From: Juglans regia
Taxonomy: Eukaryota > Streptophyta > Magnoliopsida > Fagales > Juglandaceae
Reading direction: 5' to 3'
NCBI RefSeq assembly: GCF_001411555.2
Contig: NC_049912.1
Span: forward strand, 21,585,722-21,649,721
Length of the DNA stretch: 64,000 nt
Shown here: piece by piece, positions 24,749-37,291 of the stretch
How positions within the stretch are numbered: position 1 is the first letter of the stretch
How the letters are laid out: each line of letters starts with the position of its first letter
Program-made: the position numbers and the translations under genes
The notes under the pieces: model-generated
Seen by the model: the letters and a program-made list of their open reading frames with translations, nothing else
What the model was told of the DNA's origin: nothing
The model's database searches: none

Positions 24749-24756
24749 ATTTATAG
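24749..24756 (-). promoter_or_regulatory. Probable TATA box of the decarboxylase gene
   Basis: The - strand reads CACCTATAAATTTC, a good plant TATA box, about 155 nt upstream of the start codon. A GA/CT run lies just upstream (24760-24779). A start site 25-35 nt downstream would give a leader of roughly 125 nt without any ATG. Inferred from position and motif only. Confidence 0.55.
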
Positions 24757-24779
24757 GTGTGAGAGAGAGAGAGAGAGAG

Positions 24780-25262
24780 GGTGAGGAAGTGAGGGATGGA
24801 AGGCTTTGTTTAGGGCATGCGGGCTATGCAACCAAGAGTAATTATTGCAGGCATAATGAAGTATATAAGATGATGATATGTGTTCCAAATTTTTTTGTGC
24901 CAAATCTTTGAGCAGACTACAAGAGAGAATGGAATTTATGCCCACGCGCAATCTTGTTTGTTTTTTTTGTCATTAAGCTTTGGTAAAATTCACCAGTTTG
25001 TTCCAAACCATATCATTATCTCCCATATATATATATATAGACTCAGAGCACATCATTTTCAAAGAACTCTGTGTTAGTCCCCTGCATGCCCTGTCAAAAA
25101 TTTTAAAGCCCTGCAGGCTGCATGCATGTTTTGGAAGTTTTTAATATATACATTGGTACATATACATGACCATTTTAATGCGATCTTGAGATGATATATA
25201 TATATAAATAATCTTTAACTTGCACTGATCAGTGTGCCATTGGAAACCACTTGAAAAACATC

Positions 25263-25293
<31 letters not shown>

Positions 25294-28200
25294 AGTAATA
25301 CTACTTGCAGTTGTGAAGCCAAGCATCATACAATTATTTTGAAAAAAAATGAGGTCTATTATTAAAAAATTAATTTTTTTTTATTTGGTCTTATATTATT
25401 TATTCACTTTTTTCAAAGAGATTGTGCGGCGCTTATGCATTCACGACTGTAACTATCATTTCTCTATATATAATGCAAAATTATCAATAATTTTATTATA
25501 TATTTCATGAGTATTTTTAGAGATCTCTGATTCAATGGAACTAGTAGATAGCCATCAAAGAAAGATGACATGGTAACAAAAACTTCATTAAATAGATCAG
25601 AAAAACATGTTGTCGGTAGTGCTCATGTATGACGACCACCCAAAAAAAATAAAAGAACAAACAGTATTTTGGCATATGATAAATATTACTTTTGCTCGTT
25701 ACAGTGTTTTTAGTAAGGGCAAATAAAATCATCTTGTTGGTGTGTGTTCAGTGGATGCTTGGTCAGAAAAAAAAAAAAAAAACTTCACATTTTGAGCAGA
25801 GTCATTGGAAAAACAGGGAGGCATGCATTTTGTGTCTTTTTCCAAGTTCATGTTCAATGACATCCTCATTTTTTCCGCCATTGCATACAGTTAATTAGTT
25901 CGAAAAACAACAGTAAAACTTCTTATCATAAGGATAATAATAATGGTGATTATTCTGGTCAATGGAAGATGTTAAAACTGGTTAAAGAAAACGACAACCC
26001 ATTATGGTGTGATGGGACAATATCATATCCTTTGCTCGAGATTAGACAAACAAAACGATCAATCTAGCAACAGCTCCTGCACATAGAAAACTGTTGATGA
26101 TTCAAGAAACAGCTGAAGGAAAATGCATCGATCAAGACTAGTACTGGTGGTCAAAAAATCTGTCAAAAATCATTTATTTGCTTGATAGGCATTATGAAAC
26201 ACAAACATAATCATAAACCAGAACTAGATTTTACGTTGAAATGCATGACAACATTAATGATTTTGGGTTGCTGCTGATCAGGTTAATTTGCCGCTTATAG
26301 GTGTTCTCAAGTAGCCATACCCTAAACAAGACAAGACAAAACCGATCGATCGATCGATCGAGCTTTAAAACTCAAGAAAATCATGCATGCAAGGAGCTAG
26401 AGCTAGCTGATCATCCTGATCCAGTTCTTGGGATAATTGTGTTATTGGATAATGCAGGAAGTGGTGTTGGAAAGATAGAGATCTAAAAATATGTTACATG
26501 CATGCAGTAATTAATGTATGAAAAACAAATAAGTACTGATGATAAAGGCTGTACAGTGCTGTCGATCCTTGGGAGAGCAGGGGTGTTAACCCAGATCAAA
26601 AGCTATAGACGTGCCCAATATATCATCAATATTTTTACCTTAAAATAATAATTTAGTTTGCAAAATAAAAACAGAAAGGTGAAGAAAAAGAGACATAAGG
26701 AATCAAGCGTGGCAAGTAAATAATTATGAGAATATCCTTGAATTAGGGGGAGATCGAGATCAACCCGTACGTACGTGAGATCAAAGGCACTCGCATCATT
26801 TTTATTTCTTTCATTTATATATATATGGAAATTCATGAAGCTATAAATATATATATATATTTATATGTGTTAATTGTGTGAGCATGCATTATCAACATTT
26901 CAATTTTCGTGTTTCTCAAAGCATTTCGCAATTTTCATTTTGATCTAATTAAACATACATATGCGTAATTTAAATATTCTTGAAAATTAGCCGTTAAACC
27001 AGAAAATAATATACATGTGACACCCCATATAATAAAGATAAGGGTAGATAGTGTATGAGATCTTACGTTGTTTGAAAATGAGAAATTTTTACTCTTTATA
27101 AGGTTCCAATGAGATTCAAATTATATTATTGACTAATCATTTTAAAATATTGATCATGTAATTTGATCCTTTTATTAAAACGTTACAACACACACAATCC
27201 TTAACGTAATTTTGTTTATAAAATAATTTATAAAAATAACATTCTTTTATAAAAATATCATTAATTAATTAAGATATGATTGTAGATATATATTACTCGG
27301 AAAATAAAGTTGCTTTTGATGTCTAGTACTAGACTTCAATATGAGAGGAAGGACTACAGCAGTATTTGTGAAGGAAAATAAAGCAATATTTATAATTAAT
27401 ACTTGGTGGGGTTCTGTTCTAGCTAGCTGTAAGGAAGCTAAGTAACCTCCATAAACTACCTTCCCCTTCACATTTTCACAGCTTCTAGCTTGGCTTTTAA
27501 TATAAGACTTGTGCCCTAGATTATACCAATTAATAATTCAGCATGCATGATCCTTTCTTCTTTCTCCTTTTTTTTTTTTGGGTAAGTCTGCATAATGTAA
27601 CATGATCAGATCTAAGGAAACTTCCGCATAAAAGCTATATATAGATAGGTAGAAAAGGTATACATTAAGGGAAAGAGTGGAGAATAGGTAGCTGCTAGGT
27701 ATACTATATATTATATAGGAAGGGGGAAGGAAATGATGGAAAATTGTGACATTTTACACTCAAAAATAAAAAAATGTTGAAAGTTTGAAGGGTATTGAAA
27801 AATAATTTTACATTGCATGTGAACAAGATCTTGAGTATGTTTATAAAAAATGAACAATTCTCAATTATAAAATTAATTTTATAATATAAATTAGACTCAT
27901 AAATTTCTTGAGAGTGTTTGTGGTGGAATGATCGATGGAGAGAGTATGGGTCATGAATAAATGTGATGGTGTGTGGGTGAGGCTGGCAGCCTCCATTATG
28001 ACCACAAACCCACCTCTTTGTGCTGCACGCGCAGTACCAAACTTGCAAAAAAACCAACACTATTTCAAGATGTCGACACACAAAAATGGTCAAACACTTG
28101 CCCCAACTTTTTATACCAAATGTTGAATCAGATGATCTTACTTAAAAAGTCTCAATTACCAAACTCTCTCTCTCTCTCTCTCTCCATCTTGGGGGGTTGG

Positions 28201-31200
28201 TTTAATGGTGTTTAGTTTCATGGAAGATTGGGAAGTAAAATTAAATTAGGATTTTGGAAAGAGTTAATTTGAAAGAAAGAAAGAAAGAAAGAAAGAACCA
28301 GCTAGCTAGCTAGCTAATTAATCTAATTAAGATTGGTCCCACAAATAAGTAAGGTATATAAACATAGGCATGATCTCGGCCAACCTCCCACCCAAATCAT
28401 ATAAGTCGATGCAGCCCTAAACCCACCTCCCATGATTGGTCCCACTCATGATCAGCCGTATGCGCCCCCCGACAACCACCGTGGCAAAGACCCATTCAGC
28501 TATACACATCATCTAGCTAATGTGCCCCAACTCCTTGGCACATTGGGTCCATCCTTGTTCCACTCCCCTACTGCATTTTTGGGACATGGATTCCCCACTG
28601 GGGTCCTCCATCTCATCCATCGGCTGCGCCACTATTCATGTTGCTGATCTCTACTACTTTGCATACATATATATATATATATATATGCTATATATGTATC
28701 AAGCCAGCTTAGCCGCCAATATTACATATTTATATATATCGTCTACCAAAATATTATTGCATATGAAAATGACTTGTACATGTCTATGGTTTTAAAAAAA
28801 AAAGGTGAAATCTAGTAAAAAAAAAAAACATATTAAAAAATACTATTTATACTTTCATAACAATACAGTACGTGTTGATGTATCAGTTATTTATAATATG
28901 CTAAAGATTATAAAATTTAAAAATAAAAATGATAAAATGGGTTTTATACATGTATGTAAAATTATAAATAAAATAATATATAAGTACATATAACACTCCA
29001 TTACTATTCAAAAAATTTAAGTAAGGGTGTGCACGAAACTTGTCATACATGTATTTATTGTTTTGGAGCACTAACGACGACTAACGAGCAGCACATGGTG
29101 CTACTGTAGCATGCGCACAAAAGCTATCCCAAGGTTATATTAATGGAGCCCCACCACCAGATCTTTGTTATGGCATGGATCTGCCATTGAGATGAGTTTT
29201 GGGGTTCATTTTTCATGGAACATCACTGATCTCTCAGTTCTCTTATCTTTTGTAGTTTTCATGTCATTCTTGATAAATACTTTTCCTAATTTGAACAATC
29301 TGCATTAAGTGGCCGTACGTGCAGCAAACCGACATGGATTTCATGATTATGGGGTCATTTAGGATTGTGATGAAAGCTGGTAAATGACATAAGGAGGCCA
29401 ATTTATGTTTCTCAAGAGATTCATGCATGCATGGCAATATTAATGCATGATGATGGCTGGCACATGAATGCATGAATATCTGCCATGCATGCATACATAC
29501 ATGATATGAATGCTTAGTCGGCCTTTAGGATTCACATGCATGCATGCGACTGATATCTATTAATTCAGTCAAAAAATAATAATAACAGGCCGACTCAAAT
29601 GATCTTTGTGGATTTGGAATATTAAGAATCTTGATGAATGCAATGACACTACTACCAGTTTAAAAGAAAATTTTAAAAAGTTATATAGGCATGCATCCAG
29701 AAAAGATCTTGACAAATGACAGACAAATAGTACTGTAGTTGATCAGGGTTCTTTTCTTTCAATATCAACTCGGGAAGATAAAAATGGTCATGATCATGGA
29801 AGTGAAGGGCATTCAATGGTGTGACAAAGGGGACCTCCAAACATTAAAAATGTGTCTTAATTAATCTACTTATAAGATGGCTCCCACAAGAGAATCATGC
29901 ATACATCTTTGGTACTAAAGAGTTTTGGAAGCAAACAAACAAGACATGTTGAGGAAGTTTTTTTTTTTTTTTTTTTTTGAGTTAGTTTACATATATAAAG
30001 ATGGTTCATGAAAGTTTATATAATTATATTTAAAATAATTATAATTATTATAATATATATTTTAAAATAATAATATTTTTTTTTATTCTTATTTATCAAT
30101 AAAATTTCTCTTTTTTATTTTTATTTTTTTGGTGCATGCATTTTGCAGTGGGAGTCCCCACAAAGTCACAAACAGAAGCTTATCATCAAGCCCTCCAGGG
30201 TGACCTAATAATATATGTAAGTGATATTATCTTTATGTCACACCTCGAGCCCTGCCCCCCCTGGCCTAGCTAGCCAGCCTGCCACTCCCAAAATCTATCT
30301 CGAACTAGATGGATGTATAGCTAGGGGCATGGGAAATATAGAGAAAGAAAGAAGCATGATCATTCCTCTCGTGCTTTGAAACCCCAAGCTTCTCTCATAT
30401 TTTTCTTTTCTCTTTCTCTGGTCTGTGTCTATTTTTTTTTTCCCTGTTAAAATCCGAATCTCTCTCGATTGCTCCACGCAAAGCATGATGATCATTTTCT
30501 TCCCCATCCCCCTCTCTCTCTCTCTCTCTCTCTAAGCTACTCATGAACAGTAAGTGCTTTACTGTCTTTAATGCCCTATTCATAACTTAATTACATATTT
30601 TTTTGGTATCTTATTATATATGATCTCTTTGCTTATCCTAATTTGTTATACATTGATCATAAGATTTGAACCATCAAATCTCTCTTGTTTTTGTTGGGTT
30701 CTTCTAAGAGTACTTACTAAACCTAATTTGTTTTTGTTTTGATCAGGAAAGATCAGTTCTCATGCTCTTAAATTGAGTGGCAGACTGGCAGCATGCACTA
30801 CATTTATTTCTACATGTACACCATGTTGGGACCTTATTATAGATCAAAGAACAGTCACAGCTTCTATGGGACTTAGGTCTCCCAAAAGAATGTCTTCATA
30901 ATTGGATCATATGTCTATCAGAAACATAGGGAAATCATGAAATAAAAGGGTTTGATGGAGTAGTAGTAGTAGTTCTAGCTATCTAGCTATATAGTGCTGA
31001 CCCGGATTGAGATAGTGTTTGAGTTTTTTTTTATTTGAATTATAGTGAAAGTGAAACCTGACTTAACAATTGCCACTTTCTGATCATACAGTGCTGCTGA
31101 CATAAACATGCTGTCATTCACGATGCTTAGGATTGGGCCAACTACAGAGAGAGAGAGGGGTGTGCAGGGGGTGGGAGTTTCAAGAGATTCGTAGCTCTTT

Positions 31201-33074
31201 TTGAAGTCATTGAAAATGTTGGGAGGGCCAGGCATGGATATGTAAGCATGGAGGCCATCATGTTCCCTCTGCTTCAAACTCTCTGTCCTCCCCTAGAAGT
31301 TCTAGTCATTGATCAACAAAGGATCCCAGCTTTTCACATAGTGTAATATTAGATATAATTATAAATTATATAAATATGATGTATTTTTTTAAAAATATAA
31401 AAAAAAAATATATTTTATATTTATTTATTTTTTTAAAAATAATACACACAACGATTAGTACTACAAATATCATTTCTTTTCTACATATCTCCACGACTCA
31501 AAAACCCCAAGCTGCCATCCCATCTCTTACAATTTTTTTCATAAGGACAAATCTCTAAGATGTTGGAAAAGCCTCTAAAGCTCTTGCTATTCCCCCCTCC
31601 CACCTTTTCCAATGAGTAAGATAGCTTAGTGTGATTAGGCTTTTTAGGAAAATGTGGACCATAAACACAGCATTGCCGACATCCTTTTTTACCCTCTTAA
31701 TCCCTGTTTCCATAAGTGCTTAATGCAAACCAATTAGATTCTACTCGTACACCTCTTATGATTACCTTTCCTTTTTTAAAAAACTTTGAACAAGGATGGG
31801 GACTGAAGCAAGCATATCTCATTGGAACCCCTTAAAATATTCTTGTTCCAAAGTTTAAACTTTATCTTCTAATATTGTAGTTTAATTTGTGAACTTTAAT
31901 CACTTCTAAATTAAAATTACTATGTGGTTGAGCTTCATCAAGAAGATCAGGTTTCGGTTCATCTACGCGTGTTCCCCGAATAAGATACTTTAGATTTCTT
32001 AAGATAACTTATTCATAACGATAGAGTTCTTAAAACCCTAATCCGTCTCGATTGATTAATTGCCCCCAAAATAACTTAATTATCTATATTAATACTAAAT
32101 TCACTTATATAATGTCCCATTAGAAAACTTATAACTTGTCCCCAAAAGTTTAAATTGATATAAAGATGTATATTTAATAATTTTTATTAAATTAATGAGC
32201 TTATTGATGGAATATTTAATTAAAACATGTATCTTGATACTTGTGAAATTATCACTTGTCCCAAGAATTTAAATTTATGGAAAGAGATATATTTAATTAT
32301 TTGTATTATATTCTTAACAGTTTCAATTGAAAAATTGAAAAATGAGATTCACGAAAAGAAGAGTATCTTACTACATATAATATATGTAATGCAAGGTAAT
32401 GATTATGATTTTGTTGTGATATGTAATGGGTGAATTATGTGTCTAAGTATTGGTACATTATAATAGAGCTTTGTATTAATTCTTATATAAAAACATTAAA
32501 TAAAAAATTAATTAATTAATTAATCGGCTTGTAATGAGTGTTAATTAATTTTTCTTATTGAATCCAGAAATGGGTAGCTAATAATTAAAATCATATTAAA
32601 TATATAGGTGAAATTTAATTAATGTTCTACAAATTATTTTCACTTTCTTCCTTTGTAGAAGAGAATAATTCCACTACTCCTAATTTCCACCATTCGCCAC
32701 TGAGGCTCTCTGTCTACCTAAAATGCAAAAGGGCCAGGTTGCTGTAAGAACTGCATTACTGGGCCTGACCATAGTGGGACCTATCTCACGTTTTTGTGGA
32801 CCATCATTGAATCCAATGGGCTAACACCTTGTAACACCCTGCTCTAAAGGGTCTGGTGATTTTGGACTCTGCACAGATCAATGTTAATTATTTTTGGGAA
32901 AGGAGTAAATTGTACGCAAAGACAGGATATAGGCATATATATAGCCTTCTGGGAACTCCTCTTATCTCCCACTATTCCTTGGCCTCCTGTCCAACCTACT
33001 CCTCCACCCCTTCACCACCGCCACTGCCGTAAACCACCTCCGTGGCACCGTGGCTAGCTGCGGTTCTATCATTG
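24780..33074. other. Large gene-poor intergenic region
   Basis: About 8.3 kb without a recognisable protein or RNA gene. It contains the solo LTR at 27016, AT runs (25263-25286, 28669-28685), CGAT runs (26343-26360), AAAG and CTAG runs (28277-28316), CT runs (28165-28183, 30511-30533), a GTAG run near 30960 and many CATGCATG sites. Open frames are short and without family features. I looked for the common conserved plant miRNA sequences by eye and saw none. A gene-free promoter region or unrecognised non-coding RNA cannot be excluded. Confidence 0.5.
27016..27187 (+). mobile_element. Solo LTR, second copy of the 172-bp family
   Basis: It starts TGTGACACCCC and ends AAAACGTTACA, exactly 172 bp like the copy at 1770. 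It shares ATGAGATCTTACGTTGTTTG and CTCTTTATAAGGTTCCAAT. Flanks ATACA and ACACA may be a 5-bp target duplication with one change. It is more diverged than the intronic copy. Confidence 0.8.
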
Positions 33075-33377
33075 TTACACACTCCACTTCCTTTCCCCAC
33101 CCTTTGCTTCTAACCTCTTTTCAAGCATAGAATCAATCTTCCCTTGAACTTCAAGATTCACCAACCAAAGCATGTTCAAAGGGAAGATTTTTAGGTCCAT
33201 TCTACTAGCTAACTTTATTCTCAATGCAACCTGCGAAAAACTGATTTGAGGCTCATTATATATTGTCAGAATGCAACCATCAGAGGACTGAAAAATGGCA
33301 TAGTCTCCTGTTCTGCTTCCACAAAGACATTCAGAGAATAAAGCATCCTTGCAACTAAAAATCACAGCATCATACAT
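33075..33377 (-). CDS. Unrecognised open frame, possibly an exon or gene remnant
   Basis: From the first ATG (MYDAVIFSCKDALF...) about 100 codons stay open, and the composition looks protein-like (SRTGDYAIFQSSDGC, ISFSQVALRIKL, KIFPLNMLWLVNLEVQ). I do not recognise a family. The upstream side ends in a CTGCAG-type sequence and a second open frame lies 250 bp upstream on the same strand, so both might be exons of one gene. It could equally be chance or a decayed gene. Confidence 0.2.
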   Translation of the reverse strand: MYDAVIFSCKDALFSECLCGSRTGDYAIFQSSDGCILTIYNEPQISFSQVALRIKLASRMDLKIFPLNMLWLVNLEVQGKIDSMLEKRLEAKGGERKWSV

Positions 33378-33627
33378 TTCTGCCAACTATGCTTTCTCTG
33401 CAGCAGCAGATGGGCACTTTCCCAATGTGTTCCACACACTATATAATCCCCACAAGTAACCCCGGCCTATTTACAACCAAATACTAAAGAATAAAGATAC
33501 ACATATAGAAGTTCACGATTAAATATAAGAGAAATGATTTATACAAGTTTTAAATAGACAAACCACGTAAAAGTCTTTATATAAAAGTAGACCTCATTTT
33601 AAAACAAATGTATTATATGAAATTTAT

Positions 33628-33948
33628 CTATTTAGGACATATATTTAATATTACTCGACAAATAATGTCTAAGCAATTGACACAAGCAACAAAAAAGATG
33701 CCAGCCAGTTTCCATTTGTGAGAGCTCCAAGAGGTTTCTACCAAGAAAGATGCAGTAACCACATGTCCAGCCCACCCAATCTGTTCTGCATCAAAGAAAG
33801 CTTTCAAGTAATTGGAATTAGTTTGAGTTGTGTTGGAGAAGAAGACCATGATCATGTGGAGTACGCTTGCTTCAAATACCCCAAGTTTTCTTTCGGAAAA
33901 CACGCCATATATCTTTCCAATAATATCTGTTACGTTAATTACTACCAT
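33628..33948 (-). CDS. Unrecognised 106-codon open frame with a hydrophobic C-terminal half
   Basis: It opens with ATG (MVVINVTDIIGKIYGVF) and has a hydrophobic stretch near the end (KLAGIFFVACVNCLDIICRV) that could span a membrane. No family is recognised and no start context or splice structure is convincing. It ends about 25 bp before the MITE at 33972. Treat it as a hypothetical or a gene remnant. Confidence 0.2.
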   Translation of the reverse strand: MVVINVTDIIGKIYGVFSERKLGVFEASVLHMIMVFFSNTTQTNSNYLKAFFDAEQIGWAGHVVTASFLVETSWSSHKWKLAGIFFVACVNCLDIICRVILNICPK

Positions 33949-33971
33949 AAACTACACTCAAAATATTTCTT

Positions 33972-34541
33972 AGAGCATTCTCATTGGATTAGCTAAAAGT
34001 TAAATCCAATGAGAATTTAGCTATTAAGTCAATAAATTGCTCATATTGAATTAGCTATATTCCAAATATTTGGAATATAGCTACAGTAATATCTAAACTA
34101 ATTTTTAAATTTGGAACACACTATTCATTCATCAAATCATTTTTATATTATTTATTTCTCTCTCCTTTTAATATTAATTATTTATCTCTCTATTTTAAAT
34201 CAAAATTGAAAAAATATAATTAGAATACAATTACAAATTAATATATAATATTATAAATAGTAAAATATGATAAAATAAAATAAATTTATAATTAAAAAAA
34301 TTAAAAAATTTTCAAAATTATTAATTACTCATTACTATATAATGAATAAATGGATAATTCAATTTAGAAATTTGATGTGAATAGTCAAAATTAAATTCAT
34401 CTTATATTATTTTATTATCATATAATGAAAAAATGGCTATTCCAATGTGAAGATTTATAAAAATAAAATAGCTAAAAGTTAAATTCATCTTACATTCATT
34501 AAAAATGTATTTTAATTTAACCATTCCAATGAGAGTGTTCT
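33972..34541. mobile_element. MITE with AGAGCATTCTCATTGG inverted ends (570 bp)
   Basis: The left end AGAGCATTCTCATTGGATTA and the reverse complement of the right end, AGAACACTCTCATTGGAATG, are inverted repeats. The interior is AT-rich with repeated GCTAAAAGTTAAAT blocks near both ends. The ends resemble those of the large element at 40915-43376 (AGAGCACTAGCATTGGATT). No target duplication was found. Confidence 0.7.
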
Positions 34542-35250
34542 TGCAGATTGATAATTTCTTTTCTCCGTCATCTTACTCGTTTTGATCTCTACGTTTTTTT
34601 TAATTATTAAAAAAAAAAGCAATAAAAGTCAAAGACAAGTGTCGGCGATAAAAGAAAAAAAAAAGAGTTGTTCTGCTTCTGCAGGTCGGAAATTGAATTT
34701 TAACGGTAATTATTCTATAATTGTCGTTTTGTCACTTTTTTTATACAATTGGTAATGTTAGAGATGAATTATTATAATAATATATATTTTATATTTATTG
34801 TGTGATTATTTTTAATATTCATTTAAAAAAATGTATAATCTAATAATACCACATTATGTATATAAAATATATGTTTTTAATAGTAATTTATATCTATATT
34901 TATTCTATATAATTAGATAAGATAGAGATAAGATATTTTATTAAAAATGATATAAAATATTATTATAATATTATTTTTATTTTAAAATTTAAAAAAATTA
35001 AATTATTTATTATATTTTATTTAATAATTATAATAATTATATAAAATAAAACGAGATAATTTAATTTTTTTTAACTAAAACAGCTTAAAATTAACAATAT
35101 TTTATTTATATTTAGCCGAAGCAGAATAATAATTATTATTCCTTCCTTCTTTCTTTGTTATTTGATTCCTCTACCTCTAGCCGACGCTGCTCCACCACCG
35201 TTTCCACATAACACCTTCCTTCCAACTTTTCCCTCTCTCTAGTCTCTCCC
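34542..35250. other. AT-rich upstream region of the BSD gene
   Basis: About 34890-35080 contains AAAATATTATTATAATATTA and a TTATTTATTATATTTTA block resembling the core of the Harbinger-like MITEs at 43379 and 53551, without clear ends. The last 100 bases, rich in CT, are the likely BSD promoter and 5' UTR. Confidence 0.45.
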
Positions 35251-36483
35251 ATGGATTTCTTCACCTCCGTCTTCACCGACGGCCCACCCTCCTCCGATTC
35301 ACCCCAGCTCCAATCAATACCCCTTCTCGATGATCATCCTGTTCCCGACGACCCCAACCCCGTTCCGAGCACCGCTTGGAGTTTCGGCGGGTTTATCAAG
35401 ACTTTCGCGCGCGACCTCGAGGAGCTCGGATCCGGTTTGAAGAAAGAGACGGCTGTCATTCGGGAAGTCGCCTCCCGCGCCGTCAAGGACCTCCCGGCTT
35501 CCCTTGATGCCGGCGCCTCCGTCGCTCAGGATTCGCTCGAGTCGGTCGGCCAAGCCATCGACGACATCGGGAGTTCCGTCTGGAAATCCACGGCCGTGAT
35601 CATCTCTCACGGTAGGGACACGCTTCTAGCCCTTCATCCTGACCCCGATTCCTCTGATACTATATCTATTAATGATAGAAGAACCATCGCTAGACAATCG
35701 ACTAGTAGTAATAGTCAGCGTTCGGATATGAAGCCTTACAGTCGGTTCGATGCGCAAGTGCGTTCAATTCAGGGTGATATGAATACGTATTTGGAGGAAC
35801 CGGAGGACGTGGATAGGTACAACCAGTGGAAACTAGGGTTTTTATTGGAGGAGAAGGGGGAGGAGATTGAGAAATTGATCGGGCAGAATGGTGTAATTGG
35901 AGAGATTTATGGGAAGGTTGTTCCTAGTAGGATTGATAGGGAGACCTTTTGGAGTAGGTATTTTTATAGGGTGCATAAGCTGAAGCAAGTTGAGGATGCA
36001 AGAGCTAAGCTCGTCAAAAGAGCGATTTCCGGGGAAGAAGAGGAGGATTTGAGTTGGGATTCTGATGACGAAGGTGAAGAGAATAATTGGTCTGATTCGA
36101 AGGTCGATTCGAGTGACCCTGACAACGTTGAAAGTGTTGAAGTTGGATTGGAACGACAAAATGAAGAGACGGGTGGTGGCGTTGTCTTGGAAGATAGATC
36201 CGATGAGAAAGTGGCGTTGGAGGAAAGGAGGAATAGTGTGGAATCTGGGAGAGATAGTGATATTTCCGTTGTTTCCAGCCAACCGTCGCCGGAGGAAGAG
36301 GACCTTGGGTGGGATAAGATTGAAGACATTAGAAGCAGTGATGAGAACAAAGGGGAGGATGCTGTTGGGAGCGCAAATAGGCTTGATTTGCATAAGCGGC
36401 TGGGTGCTGCTGAGGAGGAGGAGGAGGAGGATTTGAGTTGGGATATTGAAGATGAAGATGATGATCAACCTGTTAAATCGTGA
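35251..36483 (+). CDS. BSD-domain-containing protein (410 aa, intronless)
   Basis: The start has good context (CCCATGG). An N-terminal region with SFGGFIKTFARDLEELGSGLKKET (about 44-66) and a helical stretch to about residue 125 precedes a Ser-rich linker. The BSD domain at about 190-246 (YNQWKLGFLLEEKGEEIEKL then RIDRETFWSRYFYRVHKLKQ) carries the typical paired FW and Tyr residues. The C-terminal 150 residues are very acidic and repeat the motif EED-L-S/G-W-D three times (262-270, 348-355, 388-398). BSD domains occur in TFIIH p62, synapse-associated and DOS2-like proteins; the plant family's role is poorly known, so no function is assigned. G+C content is well above the flanks. It converges with the LIFEGUARD gene. 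Confidence 0.93.
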   Translation: MDFFTSVFTDGPPSSDSPQLQSIPLLDDHPVPDDPNPVPSTAWSFGGFIKTFARDLEELGSGLKKETAVIREVASRAVKDLPASLDAGASVAQDSLESVGQAIDDIGSSVWKSTAVIISHGRDTLLALHPDPDSSDTISINDRRTIARQSTSSNSQRSDMKPYSRFDAQVRSIQGDMNTYLEEPEDVDRYNQWKLGFLLEEKGEEIEKLIGQNGVIGEIYGKVVPSRIDRETFWSRYFYRVHKLKQVEDARAKLVKRAISGEEEEDLSWDSDDEGEENNWSDSKVDSSDPDNVESVEVGLERQNEETGGGVVLEDRSDEKVALEERRNSVESGRDSDISVVSSQPSPEEEDLGWDKIEDIRSSDENKGEDAVGSANRLDLHKRLGAAEEEEEEDLSWDIEDEDDDQPVKS

Positions 36484-37291
36484 TTAATTTACGTTTTGAA
36501 AATTGCAATTGTTCTGACTCAACAATGTTGAGCTTATACTCGCCCGGATTGGGTTTTCCTGCAAGTGTTCATTCATATATCTGTAATAATTTGATTATAA
36601 TATTTCCGGATTTCAGACGAGACCCTTAAACCCTATGTTGTTCAATGTTTATTTTGTCAAGCAACGACATTTGGTGGATTCCATATATGCCTTTTCTGGA
36701 TAAAAATTGCCAACAAGCTACTTGACTTTAAAATGATTCGCGTGGAACCACCTCAGAGGTTTTGTCACCGTTTTGCAATTTCAGCTGTTCCGTAACTTAG
36801 ATGGAGCACTTATACCATTCATCTTATCTGCTTCCATGCTAATGATCCTTTATAGTTGGACTTCCATAATGAACTTAATTATACATTAAAAGATTTTACC
36901 CGTAAGGCATTGCTTGCTTTATGAAACCAGCATTCCATTTTAAATTCCTCTTAAAGATTGTTCTTAGGTTAACAATCCTTTATACCATGTAGTGGCTTCT
37001 TCTTGAGCAAAGTTTATAACAAGCTAAACACAAACGAGCACTATATACGACAACCAGAAAATGGAAAACAGTTAAACAGAAAATAATACATTTACCACGC
37101 ATGATTAAGGCAAATGAAAGGCTGCAATCTGCATGTAGGAAATGAAAAAAAAGCATTTTATACAGCCCGCACACTTGTAAAATAGTAAAGGGAAAGATAA
37201 GTCATCCACAACTATGTCTCGAGTCTTAGACCATAATGTGTAGTACCATTCGAGTCTTAAACCCCAGGCCAGCAATGTACACCCAGCATGA
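36484..37291. other. Convergent spacer with BSD and LIFEGUARD 3' UTRs
   Basis: About 800 bp between two stop codons on opposite strands. No further gene. Open frames on the - strand near 36980-37174 show no known protein and probably lie in 3' UTR sequence. Confidence 0.6.

Larger units (their letters stand above)
22209..29546. repeat. Cluster of CATGCATG (RY-type) octamers
   Basis: CATGCATG occurs at about 22214, 22259, 22723, 22766, 25121, 26382, 26497, 27542, 29422, 29426, 29484, 29535 and 29539. I noticed only one elsewhere in the window (2814). The octamer contains the RY core bound by B3-domain seed regulators, but here it may simply be microsatellite-like sequence. It flanks the decarboxylase gene on both sides. 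Confidence 0.6.

Noticed and set aside
29625..29650. AGAATCTTGATGAATGC, partly like miR172
   Set aside because: It diverges from the mature miRNA after 13 bases and no matching star arm forms a hairpin nearby.
32829..32880. TGTAACACCCTGC, similar to the start of the 172-bp LTR family
   Set aside because: The following sequence does not align with the other copies and no matching end was found.
34670..34700. CTTCTGCAGGTCGGAAATT, partly like miR168
   Set aside because: Several mismatches and no precursor hairpin.
35842..36468. 208-codon - strand open frame
   Set aside because: Antisense shadow of the acidic BSD protein tail.
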